This document shows, piece after piece, positions 39,601-49,772 of a DNA stretch of 64,000 nt. Numbering within the stretch: position 1 is the stretch's first letter; every line of letters begins with the position of its first letter. The DNA comes from Picocystis sp. L7. Its lineage: Eukaryota > Chlorophyta > Picocystophyceae > Picocystales > Picocystaceae. Position numbers and translations under genes: made by a program. The stretch lies in the NCBI GenBank assembly GCA_020975725.1, contig QXJR01000024.1:186001-250000 (forward strand), written 5' to 3'. The notes beneath the pieces are model-generated. The model was not told where the DNA came from, made no database searches, and saw nothing but the letters and a program-made list of their open reading frames with translations.

Positions 39601-42600
39601 CGAACGAGGCTATTAGCATCACTAACTTCCTCTCCCTCAAAGCTTTCTAGTAGAGCAGCACAAGTTTCTAGGTCTATCGAAGCTGGAATGAGCTCCACAA
39701 AAAAACATGCAAAGTAAGAAGCCGCCAACCTTACTTCAAGTTGCTTTGAATTGAACCAAAGCTCCTTGCAAATAAGGTCCCGGTTGTACGTGTCAATTTC
39801 GAGAGGATCAGGTGCGATGTGTGCTGACCCATCTTCGGGGCCAATCGCTGCTGAACTCCATGTCACAGCAAGCGAAAAAGCAGACTGCTCCCACCATTGA
39901 ATGCGTTGCAGCGGTTCAACGATAGCACTCGTGGGCGCGCCTTCGACAGCCAGCTTCCAGGCAAGCGAAAGATGAACACATGAGGGTCTGGGAACAGGGA
40001 GGTTGGCACTGTAGAGATGGTCAAGCATGGACGCTAGCACAGAGGCATTCGCCGTGGACACCTTGTCAAAGATTTCCTTGCATGCCAACTGAGCATCTTG
40101 CACTTCCTCAACACAAAGTCGACCTCCTGATAGTGCACGAAGATCCACATCCACTGGAGCAATATTAGTTGCCTTTAACCACAAAGTTGCTACATCTGCT
40201 GCATGCTTGTTGCCTGCATGTTGCTCTGCCAAAACAAGACTCTCCAACGCCAGAGACAATCCAGCATGATTTGCACCAGACAGCCTAGCAAGTCCACCCG
40301 ACCGCAACCTTTGTGACAAAGCAAAGGGCCGTGCCAAAAGCCAGTGTTCGATGCTGTCCTTGTGCCCTTCTATGCTTACATCCATGTTTGCTTCCTCACC
40401 TTCCCGCAAAAGTTGGCGTACCCTATCCCCATTGGACGCTCTCAATGCTCGGTCCAGGCACTTGGCTTTCTCTTCCCACAGAGCATCACAAAGTTTCGAA
40501 TATGCAGGTAGTTCTTTTCCTCGTTCTCCAACCAAACAGAGTGCATCAGCCAAGATTGCACGAGTCAAAGAGTGAGAAAGGTGACACAAGTCCTTGCCAT
40601 CCGGAACCAGGGGTGAAAGTTTGGCAGGCAGTGGTGAGCGCCTTACTTGTACCATCACAGCTTCAGCCATGCTATCGATGTCCATATCTTTTAGATATGC
40701 TTTTGAAGCAGCATACTTTGTAACGCAGTTCTTCAGATCTTCATCCCGGTCACCTGAACTAACCATAGCAGCCCAGAAATATACTTGATGGACTTCACTT
40801 GGTAGCATTACATCATCGAGCACATCTTTTCGTTCATCTCTGAAGTACTTGCGCAGATCTTCTACGGCTTTAGAGGCCAATTCAACTGAACGGCACTTGA
40901 CAAGTGCTCTATTGATTCTTGAAGGAACAACTGGAAGACCCAAGAGACTTGATACCTCTAGTTCTGGGGAAGTCATGCATAGATCAGTGAGGTGCACAGC
41001 CAGTGACCAACGATCATGCAGTGACTCATCCTGTGCTCGAAAGGCAGACTCTGCAGCAAGCTGGAATCTGAATTTGCAAGCTTGGTCAGATCCTTCTGAC
41101 AGTGCTTCTTCTGACAATATTAAAGCACACGATTTCCAACTGTTGAGGTCTCCGCTTCCAAGGAGCCCCTCCATATGGGCAAGCACAGCATCCAAGGCGA
41201 CAGAATCTTGCAGCCGCACGGATTCAATCGCGAAGTTAGCTACCAAATGCACGGTTGACATTCCCCATGAGGCGGCAAACTCTCCGGCATCAGCTAGTAT
41301 TCTTGCACATGCAGCATCTTCATTGGCCGCAAGAAGCCTAGCTCCTTCCGCAGCAAGGGCATTCAATGATTTAGCTCTCTGCAGATCTACCAACTCCCCT
41401 GTACCCTGCAATATACTATCCACACAATGTAGTAGATCAGCCGGCAAGGCCCCTTTGAGACGATCCTGTGCCCCAATGTCCGCCAACTTCTGTGCGGCCA
41501 GTTGCCGTGCAGCGCTCACGGCTTGAGCATCTGCAGATGCAGCTTCGTACCTTGCACGGGCAGAATCAACCGAGGCGGTTCCCAGTGCCTGTGCACATAG
41601 ATAAAAGCTATCCCCTCCCTCTGAATGCATCAAGGAAGCAGCATCTTCCGGTGCCTTGTACATCAGATCCTGGTACACTTGATTGGGTGATCCCGCCTCA
41701 CCTGCAGACATCATTACTGCACCAAGTGCACACACACGCAAAGCCCAGTGTTGTCTGGCACGGGCAGGTGGGCTTCGTGGAGATACTTCCGAAGCATATT
41801 CTGCGCACATGGCAGCTGCATGGGCATGGATACTGTCCGCCTGATCAAGAGGCGTTTCCTTGCATAGCTTCATCAGGGTGATAGTCGCTGGACCATCGCT
41901 CCGACGCAAGTCATTCTGGACACTGTATTTCCCAGCAACACTTGAGCGGAGTACTTCTAAAGAGTGCTGGAGCTTACAAGTCGGACAAGCTGCAACCGCC
42001 AAGGCTGCCAGTTCACTAGAGTTTCCGAACTGTCCTGCTTGTGCGAATTGCAGGCACAGTTCCCAAGCAGGGGTGTATCCTTCACGTACAAGTGCAGCTG
42101 CTGCAAGAGGGTCGCTGTCTCTCCTGGCCACATACAGCCGGATGGCTCGCGCTAACTCCACTTCAGTGCATGATTCAGAAACAAGGCCTAGGCAACAGGC
42201 AGCAGCATGCAAAACTTCCACTCCAGCTTTCGGAGCGTATGACGCAAGTATTGAGATGGCGGCAAGTGCATACGCACTAGTATCTTCCCTGCTCTTTTGT
42301 AGTGCTTGGTTTTGTAAATCCTTCCAAGCAGACGGACTAACACGCACACCAGCCTTTGGAAGAATGACACACAGTGCCTCTAGCATGCTGAATTCCTCTT
42401 TCGCAAGCCCGCACCAGAAGCCAAGCTCACCTCCAACATCAACTTGGCTTGCAACACTGTCCAACACCACACGTAAGATGGACCGTGCATGAAGAAGACG
42501 ATCGGATGGAGCTCCTGCTGCATAAGCAATCGTCTGCGCAGCTTCAACAAGTGCACGGGCTCTTGAAGAGGGGCGGTCTTCTAAGATGTTAGTGACAGCT

Positions 42601-45600
42601 TTCAGTGCTGCCTCTTCATGGAGTGACAAGATGGCAGATGTATTCTTGCTTTTCTGCGCCACCAATAACTCAACCAGCTCCATGCTTTTCTGCGCACCAA
42701 CCTTCACAAATACCTCTGCTATACTCGGCAAGTCAGATTCGTCGCACAGTTCACGAACAGGTGCCACATCCAGCCACCTCTTTAGCCATTTGCTTGCATG
42801 TGGGCTGGTCTCATCCATAAAAACAGTTTCTAGAAAGTTCACTGCAGTTAGCGGGTTGGAATGAATCTGGTCTGCTACAGATAACTCAAGGAAAGTTCCT
42901 GTTCTAGCCATGGCAGCACCCAAGTGAACAATCGTTTGGAGTTTGTGCGCCTGCTGCGACGGGGGCCAAGCTGCCTCAACAAACAGCTTTGCATTGTCCC
43001 ATCCTGCTTGAGAAGGTTTGTGGACAATAGCACTCACGATTTGCTCAGAAAGAACATCTGACAGTGAACAAATCGATTGAGCATCCACTGCCGAGTTATT
43101 GCCTTCTGATCCACCATCATTTTTCAGGGACAGTGGATTGAGCCGTTGCTGTTCTAACATTGAAAGTCGCAATCGGCAAAGAGCCTTTCCACACCAAACT
43201 GCAGTATCTGATGAACAAGACGTTGCAATGATCGCAAGGTAGTCTTTGAGAACAGAAATTCCAAGGACCTCATTCTGCAGGATAGCAGCAGCTTGACGTA
43301 GGCAAGCTTCCGAACCATGGCACATCAACAAGAGCACCCAGGATGATGAACTCATCTTTGCGAGCTGTAGGAGTGGCAGAGTCCATATTTCAAGTTCAGA
43401 ATCCGTAGAGAAGAAAAGCTGTCCAGAGGATCCGCCTTCATGATCTGAAACTCCATGTTGGCTTTCTTCCTGCTGTATGGCTTCAAGGACCGAGCTGTAG
43501 GTGGATGGACGGATCCAACCACCATCCCTGGGAGCTCTCAATGCTTTCAGCATACAAAGCTGTGTATCGAGTTGGTCCATCTCTAAAGTTGCAGTCTTCC
43601 CGCCCTGTATCCCTTCATTCGCGAGCACTGAGTGACAAGTTCTCAGTTCTTGAACAGCTAGATCTACATCTCCTGTGGATGCTTCCACTGCCATGATCCG
43701 AGCCTTCAACCATTCGATCCACATGGAATGCACTCCTACACAAACTTCGAGGCCTAACGCCCGTGAAAGTGGTAGGCTGAAAGACACCAAGGCCCTTGCT
43801 TCAGATGCACAAGCTCCACCCACTTCCAGCAATGCATGAAGGCGTGATACTATTGATGGACTCTCTTCGCAAGCATCCGATGATTGTTGTGGAGGAGCCT
43901 CTACAGCCAAACGGATCAATTCTGCAGACTTGAATGTTGGTGGAAGGGCCAAAAGTGCCTTGGCTACTGATGACCGCGGGGATCCGCCTCTAGCGTGCAG
44001 CAACACTTCACATGCGTGTACTTCACCCAGGGATGCCAAGGTGAACAATGCATCGCCAATACCATTAGGGCCGCTGCAGAGATCACAAAAAGCTTCAAAT
44101 GCCAATGGATCAAAACAGCCTAAGGAGACTTTGGGATGACCTGCTTGCTGGTTGATAGCGAGAAAGGTCTCAAGCAACCATCGTCTTTTCAGGAGAGCAA
44201 TCCTCCTTTTGGCCCGTCTCCACAATTTCTCGCGCAGCATGTTTCCAGTTCTGTCTACTTTTGCTATTAAAGGCAGGTCTCTCTGCGTCTTGTCCAACGC
44301 CACATTAAGTATGTCTTGTATTACCTCAAACCTCTCCTTTACAGAGCAGCAGGCTTCCTTCGCAAGAAGTGCAACACGAGCACTTTCCACTTGTTTGCTT
44401 GATCTGAGCCTCAGCTTTGCAACAGTATGGCCACTCTTGTTCACCGCTTCAATCATCCTCATCCTTCCCCTCCGCAATGAAGAAATCTCTGAATTGATTG
44501 TCTTGACCGTCTTCACATGCAATAAACTGCTTCGTTCGTGCAGTTGCACTAGTGCAATTTTCCCATTCAAAGAGGACACGAGTAAAGAATATCCTTTACC
44601 ACTACCCTGAACCACAGTGTCGTACGACCTGTCCCTCTTGGAAGCATGTGCCCACATACATCCAGAGAAAGTATCTGATTTCGCGCCCAGTGCCCATCGC
44701 AACCTCGGAGCCAAGTCTACAACCTCAAGCACCTTGGCTGCTGCTTCTAGCCCTTTACTCACATCCACATTGTTATCCTCAACTAAAGTGCAGCCCAAAC
44801 GAACCACACAGATGTATCCACTTTGCAGTATACATACTACCTTGTCTTCTTGGACGTCCATTTGGACCACATCCACACAGGACTTCTCACGTTCGAATGG
44901 AGAGGCAACTCTTCCTTTCCCCAACATTTTCATGCATTGTTTACCTATCCTACGTGCGGATTCTGAGTGCATGGGGGCGTCCGTGTTGATTTTCCAAAGC
45001 AAAATATTGCCATGTGTGTCCATGGCGGCCAAATGTCTGTTTCCGTCAGTCGCAGCATGCACCAATCCTTGACAGTCAACGACTGCCGTAAAGAGACCAC
45101 TCCAACCAATTCTCATTTCTTCTGCTTTTGAATCTCCTTCCTTTTGAAAGAAAGGGGGAAAAGTTCCTAGATGCGCTAGGTAGAGCTTTCCTCTTCTGTG
45201 TACCGCCACCACGAGCACATCTTCCCAGCCGGCGGATAACTTTACATCTGCCCTTTCTGGTTGCGAATCCTCGTCTTCTCCATCTAATTCCACGTGGCTG
45301 GTGTCTCCTTCTTCCTCCCATGTGCTCCATTGGCTCCGATTCAGATCTTGGGATGGTGTGCTAGTGGTTGGCCTCTCTTTGTCCAGTTGGAAGAAACCCA
45401 ATCCAACGATTTCCGAAACTTCCCAAGGCACGTCCCAGGTGCTCTTCTTACTTTCAGTAGACTCAGATAACCTTTCAAGATCATGTGAACGCGTTGCTGG
45501 GCCTTCCATCGTCAGCTCCAGCCGATCCTCCACGGAGCACAGCGTGACTCGTGCACCACCTTCCGGTCCATGCAGGTATCGGGACGTGCACAGGCGCGCA

Positions 45601-45722
45601 TACGGCGCGTGCCCATCATTTTCAGGTACCTGTACCACCGACAGGAGCAGATCCGAGTCGCATTCACCGCCCTTGGAAGCGGCAAGGTGGCGTTCATGCG
45701 TCGGTTCCATCGCACTTGACAA
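36663..45722 (-). CDS. Giant NBAS/Sec39-like tethering protein
   Basis: A single uninterrupted frame encodes 3019 residues. The N-terminal ~450 residues look like a WD-type beta-propeller (HLAAMDTHGNILLWKINTDA, DKVVCILQSGYICVVRLG, GYSLLVSSLNGKIALVQL). The rest is a long alpha-solenoid rich in Leu/Ala helices. The order propeller-solenoid, the size, and passages such as DALFTLASLGEVHACEVLLH followed by VAKALLALPPT resemble NBAS (plant MIP2), the Sec39-containing subunit of the ER tethering complex for Golgi-to-ER vesicles. Kinetochore Rod (KNTC1) is a related alternative. Human NBAS is about 2370 residues, so this copy is unusually long. One GTTAAC lies 35 bp upstream of the start. Confidence 0.45.
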   Translation of the reverse strand: MSSAMEPTHERHLAASKGGECDSDLLLSVVQVPENDGHAPYARLCTSRYLHGPEGGARVTLCSVEDRLELTMEGPATRSHDLERLSESTESKKSTWDVPWEVSEIVGLGFFQLDKERPTTSTPSQDLNRSQWSTWEEEGDTSHVELDGEDEDSQPERADVKLSAGWEDVLVVAVHRRGKLYLAHLGTFPPFFQKEGDSKAEEMRIGWSGLFTAVVDCQGLVHAATDGNRHLAAMDTHGNILLWKINTDAPMHSESARRIGKQCMKMLGKGRVASPFEREKSCVDVVQMDVQEDKVVCILQSGYICVVRLGCTLVEDNNVDVSKGLEAAAKVLEVVDLAPRLRWALGAKSDTFSGCMWAHASKRDRSYDTVVQGSGKGYSLLVSSLNGKIALVQLHERSSLLHVKTVKTINSEISSLRRGRMRMIEAVNKSGHTVAKLRLRSSKQVESARVALLAKEACCSVKERFEVIQDILNVALDKTQRDLPLIAKVDRTGNMLREKLWRRAKRRIALLKRRWLLETFLAINQQAGHPKVSLGCFDPLAFEAFCDLCSGPNGIGDALFTLASLGEVHACEVLLHARGGSPRSSVAKALLALPPTFKSAELIRLAVEAPPQQSSDACEESPSIVSRLHALLEVGGACASEARALVSFSLPLSRALGLEVCVGVHSMWIEWLKARIMAVEASTGDVDLAVQELRTCHSVLANEGIQGGKTATLEMDQLDTQLCMLKALRAPRDGGWIRPSTYSSVLEAIQQEESQHGVSDHEGGSSGQLFFSTDSELEIWTLPLLQLAKMSSSSWVLLLMCHGSEACLRQAAAILQNEVLGISVLKDYLAIIATSCSSDTAVWCGKALCRLRLSMLEQQRLNPLSLKNDGGSEGNNSAVDAQSICSLSDVLSEQIVSAIVHKPSQAGWDNAKLFVEAAWPPSQQAHKLQTIVHLGAAMARTGTFLELSVADQIHSNPLTAVNFLETVFMDETSPHASKWLKRWLDVAPVRELCDESDLPSIAEVFVKVGAQKSMELVELLVAQKSKNTSAILSLHEEAALKAVTNILEDRPSSRARALVEAAQTIAYAAGAPSDRLLHARSILRVVLDSVASQVDVGGELGFWCGLAKEEFSMLEALCVILPKAGVRVSPSAWKDLQNQALQKSREDTSAYALAAISILASYAPKAGVEVLHAAACCLGLVSESCTEVELARAIRLYVARRDSDPLAAAALVREGYTPAWELCLQFAQAGQFGNSSELAALAVAACPTCKLQHSLEVLRSSVAGKYSVQNDLRRSDGPATITLMKLCKETPLDQADSIHAHAAAMCAEYASEVSPRSPPARARQHWALRVCALGAVMMSAGEAGSPNQVYQDLMYKAPEDAASLMHSEGGDSFYLCAQALGTASVDSARARYEAASADAQAVSAARQLAAQKLADIGAQDRLKGALPADLLHCVDSILQGTGELVDLQRAKSLNALAAEGARLLAANEDAACARILADAGEFAASWGMSTVHLVANFAIESVRLQDSVALDAVLAHMEGLLGSGDLNSWKSCALILSEEALSEGSDQACKFRFQLAAESAFRAQDESLHDRWSLAVHLTDLCMTSPELEVSSLLGLPVVPSRINRALVKCRSVELASKAVEDLRKYFRDERKDVLDDVMLPSEVHQVYFWAAMVSSGDRDEDLKNCVTKYAASKAYLKDMDIDSMAEAVMVQVRRSPLPAKLSPLVPDGKDLCHLSHSLTRAILADALCLVGERGKELPAYSKLCDALWEEKAKCLDRALRASNGDRVRQLLREGEEANMDVSIEGHKDSIEHWLLARPFALSQRLRSGGLARLSGANHAGLSLALESLVLAEQHAGNKHAADVATLWLKATNIAPVDVDLRALSGGRLCVEEVQDAQLACKEIFDKVSTANASVLASMLDHLYSANLPVPRPSCVHLSLAWKLAVEGAPTSAIVEPLQRIQWWEQSAFSLAVTWSSAAIGPEDGSAHIAPDPLEIDTYNRDLICKELWFNSKQLEVRLAASYFACFFVELIPASIDLETCAALLESFEGEEVSDANSLVRQKRIDMLLDRCDLAKRQNEFDSLALSSGTAAALVSEGLARGVTHHRASIPELLSTTEEACSSLAIRTGVIAGDVRQYDEFVSPLWTRTGTFNVLDPSLVAGLPWMLRMRVYSDLLVRATTLGKAQQAKDAQAALRDAFLRGLDKALIRCSSLTSVPLSIQIPPTKVGDDDCPSLRSSEENVVGTDASFAQVSFKENSNEGLHSKRMHPDYESDMLHALDALFAGESSASLNRLLLESCRSISKEEPDFALRLTDITSPYISGKSGGMPAAVIALLIRSLVFDDASLARTAAGLATLYQCKPDLSPSIVLGEDKLAARSSLCAAALAGGEAVQKIISAADSLGIDRVRLRLELLEAAVKQGHLEYQSSDSNKAGTEFANQFCHRKGKQYCINQPWDWLWLDAVSIDSLSAGLWLKQLLASNTGYGKVRLALADIYLSIVEDDSLATLAGQLSVFLEVQDIAPSVAQASKLGVWEAICQAEANLSGWVLDCFEQGISLPDVLAAASVIHHPHSHDKLCQEYENYLGGILKELEALSLLDGGPRARAAAADVILSRICKLLMVLKDTNVGQKGTAAAETEGTLSSDMVDSENLKIKLRNLTWVACQNASGPRGVLTRLQGMLSALLDGTLAEGDIKWLQFKPPGEQLDDLSQKPDTILQNTCSLAPSYITLPTQEDIANVESATSWFKQALQVTLKQERVKDGLAALASILRDAWKYGEIWCGDCGPTGLEGGRIAEPEDAGESHASTQKVRPCLAHSAWMCLLEASFEHLGTTMACAELDAALTLQSNDAVRTISLLDGKEQARLLSIAWRRGNKDAALIMALLAPQKPLHKEAVKRALVGKNIAPEVVYLLAFRGALSSLLASPHGERLATEALERSIHDLGKAIVVAAATCDGSFAFAATEAIEATGTNIMLVDESSALEVLRTFLVSISSQETISQYFAQIPRSNLANTWQAIADTLPGFACRAQEMLDKSACSITR

Positions 45723-47810
45723 CGTGTCCCGACACCTCGGTTGAATTCACACCATGGTTAACCCAGGGGTGATGGCCTGGCATGCTCGATGCCCTTGGAA
45801 AACACCACCATGCATACACATCCGCCCCTTACCCGAGGTGTTGGAAGTGGGGTGCACACCGAATGGCCATGCATGCAGAAAGGGCACGGCAAGATCCTCC
45901 ACGAACACGAAGTGTTTGCAGACGCCACGAACGATGCTGCTCCCATCCACCCATGTATTTTGTGCTTGACCTTGAGTATCGCTTGGCACTCCTCCTACCT
46001 CTTCCGTTTGGGCTTCGTCTTCTTCCGACTCCAGAGCCTCCCATGAGCAAACATGTTGTGGAACGCTCCGCTCCCCAACAGGCAAACTGTTTCTTTGCAC
46101 TTGTCCACGAATCCCATGCTCCAATCGCCGACATCTACGGTATCGTGAACCATGATGCGAATCGCATGAAGGTCCATCCCGCATTCACACCACTTTCGTC
46201 GGAGTTGGCACACGAGAAATTGCAAGAATGATTCTTGGGACTTGAAGAGGGGATTCCCACTCCTTTAAAAGAATCGAAGGTTTGACGCGGAGGAGGCAAC
46301 ATATCCTATGCCTCAAAGTCCTCTCGATAGGGAGTACAATACACGGAGCCATCCGCCTTTCGAAATTAGGTACGGGCTCCAAGGCAAGGGGAAAACGTAG
46401 AAACTCCCCTTTTCAGAACAACTCAATACCATTGTGCATATTGCACGGCACATTTGAAAACGCAATGCCTCAACCGCCAAAGTCTTCCACATGCCACGCC
46501 GTTATTCATGGGAGGTGGGAAATAAGCATTACAACGTGCAACACAACGAAAAGACTGCTCTCAACAATTTCAACATTGAAAACTCTCAAAAAGCAAACGG
46601 GCCAGCCGCAAAGGAAGCGACCCAAAATAGTTGTCAAGGCGATCAAAGGAGTAACATTGTAGGAGGCAAAAGTTTCTCGACAAAGTCGTCTCACAACAAC
46701 AAAAATGGATGTCGTGCTTCCTCCCAGAAATCAAGGAATCGTAAGAATAAATCGCTATTACGCTTGCGGATTTTTGATTAGTGGCGATGGAGTAAGGATG
46801 CGATTTCAAAATCGAGGGCGAGACGCATTACCAATCAAGAGAACACATGAGGAAGGGGAATACGAGTTGAGTTCGGGTGGCAAAAGTGGTGTCCCGTACC
46901 TTCACATGGTATCTACGAACCTAGGATATCATATTCGATTCCCCAAGGGAGAGTGGACCCACAAGGTATGGATGGAGCAGTAATGTGGGGATACTTATTT
47001 CTAAGAATGCAACGCCGAGCACAGGAAGCCCGTCAAGAGCGTACCATCGTTTCGGGTTTCTTGACCAGGCACATATATATTAGGTGTCCGCTGTTAGCCC
47101 ACCCATTGTAGCAAGTTGTTTTCGGTTGGCTCGAGAAAGCTCCTCTACTATTCGGGGTACAAATATAAATGCACGATTGCAAGCCTATGGTGAAGTTTTG
47201 TAAACGGCTCAAGGCTTCGATGAGGTCCGGTGATTCAAGACGGCAACATGCAAACGTGGAGTGGCGTCCGATAGCAAGAGTCCAAGAGGACTTGTATGAA
47301 ATGCAAAGGCAAGCCAAGATTACGTCGTCTGGCAAGTACCGCACATCGTGAACACGTTCGTTTTGCGGTTCTCTGGGCAAGCGATCGAATATAGATACGA
47401 TATAGCAAGGTCATTCCTTCCCGTGTTCGCGGAACTGCAGCTTCTCTTGTGGCCACCAAAGCTGTGCCCCTTTCCCTTCTCCCATTCTTCGCTACTTATC
47501 CGAATCCGAGAATTCATGCCCGCCCACATTTCCGAGATTCGGGTCGCGGCGTCACACACGAGAGGGCGGACGCTCCACTCGCGTTTTCCATCCGCTCCGA
47601 TCCTTGCTGCCATCCTCCATCCTTCCCTCGTCGCTCTTCTGCCTCCGGTCCACGCGAAACCCATCGATCCCCGATTGCTACAGGGGCGGGATCAGGGTTT
47701 GGTTCGAAGTCAGGCATCGATCGGTCACAACGATCCGTGGTGGTGTCGCACGCGCGCATCAAGAGCACGTCAAGAGCGCACTGGGAGCCGCCCTTTTCGA
47801 ACGAGAGAGG
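45723..47810. other. Long divergent intergenic region between the NBAS-like gene and Nup54
   Basis: 2.1 kb between divergent starts, the longest gap in the window. GTTAAC at 45757-45762. From about 46240 to 47420 it is visibly richer in A/T than the genes. The short polar frames there (for example plus 46282-46662) have no family resemblance. No RNA gene recognised. Confidence 0.4.
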
Positions 47811-49415
47811 ATGTTCGGGACGCCACAAGGCACCCCGAACGCGTTCGGCAGGGTGGCGTCCACGCCCACCATGCCAGGAGGGGGGACACAACCAGGCAGC
47901 CTCTTTGGAAGCAACAACGCATCCACATCACAACAACAGCAACAACAGCAACAACAACAGCAACAGCAGCAAGGTGGATTCGGATTCGGATTCGGATCTG
48001 CCACGCAAGGATTTGGTGGTGGTGGTGCCTACACACCCGGATTCGGAGCAGCAGGTGGATCCTCCACACCTGGATTCGGAGCAGCAGGTGGATCCTCCAC
48101 ACCTGGATTTGGAGCAGCAGGTGGATCCTCCACACCTGGATTCGGAGCAACAGGTGGATCCTCCACACCCGGATTCGGAGCAGCAGGTGGATCCTCCACA
48201 CCTGGATTCGGAGCAGCAGGTGGATCCTCCACACTTGGATTCGGAGCAGCAGGCGGGAATCCCACACCTGGATTTGGAGGGACGAGCACCTCTACACCCG
48301 TGTTCGGTGCTGCCGGAGGAACCTCCACATCGCTCTTTGGTGGAGGCTCAGCAAACCCCGCCTTTGGTGGTGGTGGTTTTTCCAGTCCTGCTTTCGGTGG
48401 TGGGACACCTAACACGATGTTTGGCGGTGGAGGGTCTGCCTACCCACAAACAACAGGAGGTGGATTCGGAACCACCATGTTTGGTTCCAGCACACCAGGG
48501 ACAATTGGAGGATTCGGGGCAACGGGAATGGCAGGCGCTAGATTTGGAACGCCAGGAGGTACGGGAGGGGCATATGCAAGTGCTGCGCATGCACCAGCCC
48601 AGGATATCAATGCTGTGGCAGCTGCCTACGAAAGAAATGATGCGAATCCCAACTATAGGTTTCGAACATTCTTTTACAATGTTGTGCCGAAGGAAGCAAG
48701 GAGTAGACCCGCCGCTGCGGATGTAGATGCAGCTAGGTGGCGAGGTGCATTGGCTGCTGTCGGAGGAGAAACAGACCCAGGGGCTACGGAACACGATCTC
48801 TGGCCGGTGCCTGCTTCTGGATTCGAAGATCTTGCAGCTCGTTTGAAGGAACAGGAAAGTGCAATCGAAGAGAATGGCAAGTCCATGTCCGGTTTTGGAG
48901 CAGCTTTTCGTGCTGCTCAGCGCAAGGCTACGATCGATTCAGTCGCGAGGCTGGCTAGGGCAAGGCAGACACATGCAGCGCTGCAGCACAGGCTGCTTGC
49001 TTTGATGCGCAAATGTGTGGCACTGGATTCTTCCCACCCTTCTGTTGGTCGACTAGACTCAGAAGAGAGAGACATTGCGGATGGGTTTAGGGCACTGCAC
49101 GATCAAATGTTTCGCCGTGGAACATCTTTGCCATCTCGGGTGGCAGCCGTTGCAGCGGCGACCCGCCTCCGTGGATCCAAGGAGAGGGAGACGGTCAAGG
49201 AAATATCCGCAACTGTTGGCGTGGACGGGGCGAACATCGCTGCCCTCTTTTCCGTCCTGCAGCAACAGACGGATGCCCTGAAGCGTCTCACGGACTTGTT
49301 GCGTAGGGATTCTCGTGATTTGTCGATCATAGAGGAAGACTTGGGCTCGGACAAAGTAGAAGATGTCGCACATGGTGGGTTCAGCACCCCGTACCTCAAA
49401 AGCACCGCATTTTGA
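47811..49415 (+). CDS. NUP54: Nucleoporin Nup54
   Basis: The 534-residue product has an FG-repeat N-terminus ([14 protein letters not shown]), a polyglutamine run (14 Q, near residues 43-56), and then FG repeats including a tandem 11-residue array. The structured C-terminal domain is Nup54-like: [55 protein letters not shown], and a long coiled coil ending KSTAF. Nup54 sits in the central channel of the nuclear pore with Nup58 and Nup62 and its FG repeats bind import receptors. Intronless. AATAAA lies 27 nt after the stop. Confidence 0.88.
   Translation: MFGTPQGTPNAFGRVASTPTMPGGGTQPGSLFGSNNASTSQQQQQQQQQQQQQQGGFGFGFGSATQGFGGGGAYTPGFGAAGGSSTPGFGAAGGSSTPGFGAAGGSSTPGFGATGGSSTPGFGAAGGSSTPGFGAAGGSSTLGFGAAGGNPTPGFGGTSTSTPVFGAAGGTSTSLFGGGSANPAFGGGGFSSPAFGGGTPNTMFGGGGSAYPQTTGGGFGTTMFGSSTPGTIGGFGATGMAGARFGTPGGTGGAYASAAHAPAQDINAVAAAYERNDANPNYRFRTFFYNVVPKEARSRPAAADVDAARWRGALAAVGGETDPGATEHDLWPVPASGFEDLAARLKEQESAIEENGKSMSGFGAAFRAAQRKATIDSVARLARARQTHAALQHRLLALMRKCVALDSSHPSVGRLDSEERDIADGFRALHDQMFRRGTSLPSRVAAVAAATRLRGSKERETVKEISATVGVDGANIAALFSVLQQQTDALKRLTDLLRRDSRDLSIIEEDLGSDKVEDVAHGGFSTPYLKSTAF
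48037..48267 (+). repeat. 33-bp coding tandem repeat, 7 copies (FG repeats)
   Basis: Seven tandem copies of a 33-bp unit encode the 11-residue repeat [11 protein letters not shown], with minor changes in copies 4 and 7. The near-identity at DNA level points to recent expansion of the FG region. As the unit is a multiple of three, reading frames stay open on both strands, which produces long false ORFs here. Confidence 0.9.
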
Positions 49416-49772
49416 AGGTGGCTTGGATCCCTGAGTTCCCGGAATAAAGGTGTGGGCCTCTTTTCTTGTTTGTTTTGCGGGGGCAATCCTATCCTACCGA
49501 TCTTCCCATCTCGTGGTGGTGGAGCCATCCATCGATCCACCTAGGATGGGGGTCGGGTCCATCCCCCTCCACCCCTCGTCACAATCCTTTCACAACTCTC
49601 CTCCTCGGACGCATCCGGAGGCCGGTCCAGGCCTCGGCTTCGTCCCATCGGTCCGGTTCGACCCCGTCCTCCGAAAGGGAGCCTTTCGGGTTCGATCGGG
49701 GACGGTCCCTTCTGGCGTTTCCCAACTGTTCTGGTTTCACCCGAGGAAGGGACGAGGCGAGAGCGCAACGCG
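49416..49772. other. Short intergenic region between Nup54 and the Deg protease
   Basis: Nup54 3' UTR and upstream region of the protease. No coding or promoter pair seen. Confidence 0.4.
49443..49448 (+). terminator. Polyadenylation signal AATAAA
   Basis: AATAAA 28 nt after the Nup54 stop codon. Confidence 0.55.

Noticed and set aside
46282-46781. Two overlapping polar ORFs in the NBAS-Nup54 gap
   Set aside because: No start context, family motif or splice support; composition follows the A/T-richer background.
47604-48412. His/Thr/Arg- and Pro-rich ORFs in other frames over the Nup54 repeats
   Set aside because: The 33-bp unit keeps all frames open; only the FG frame continues into the conserved Nup54 domain.
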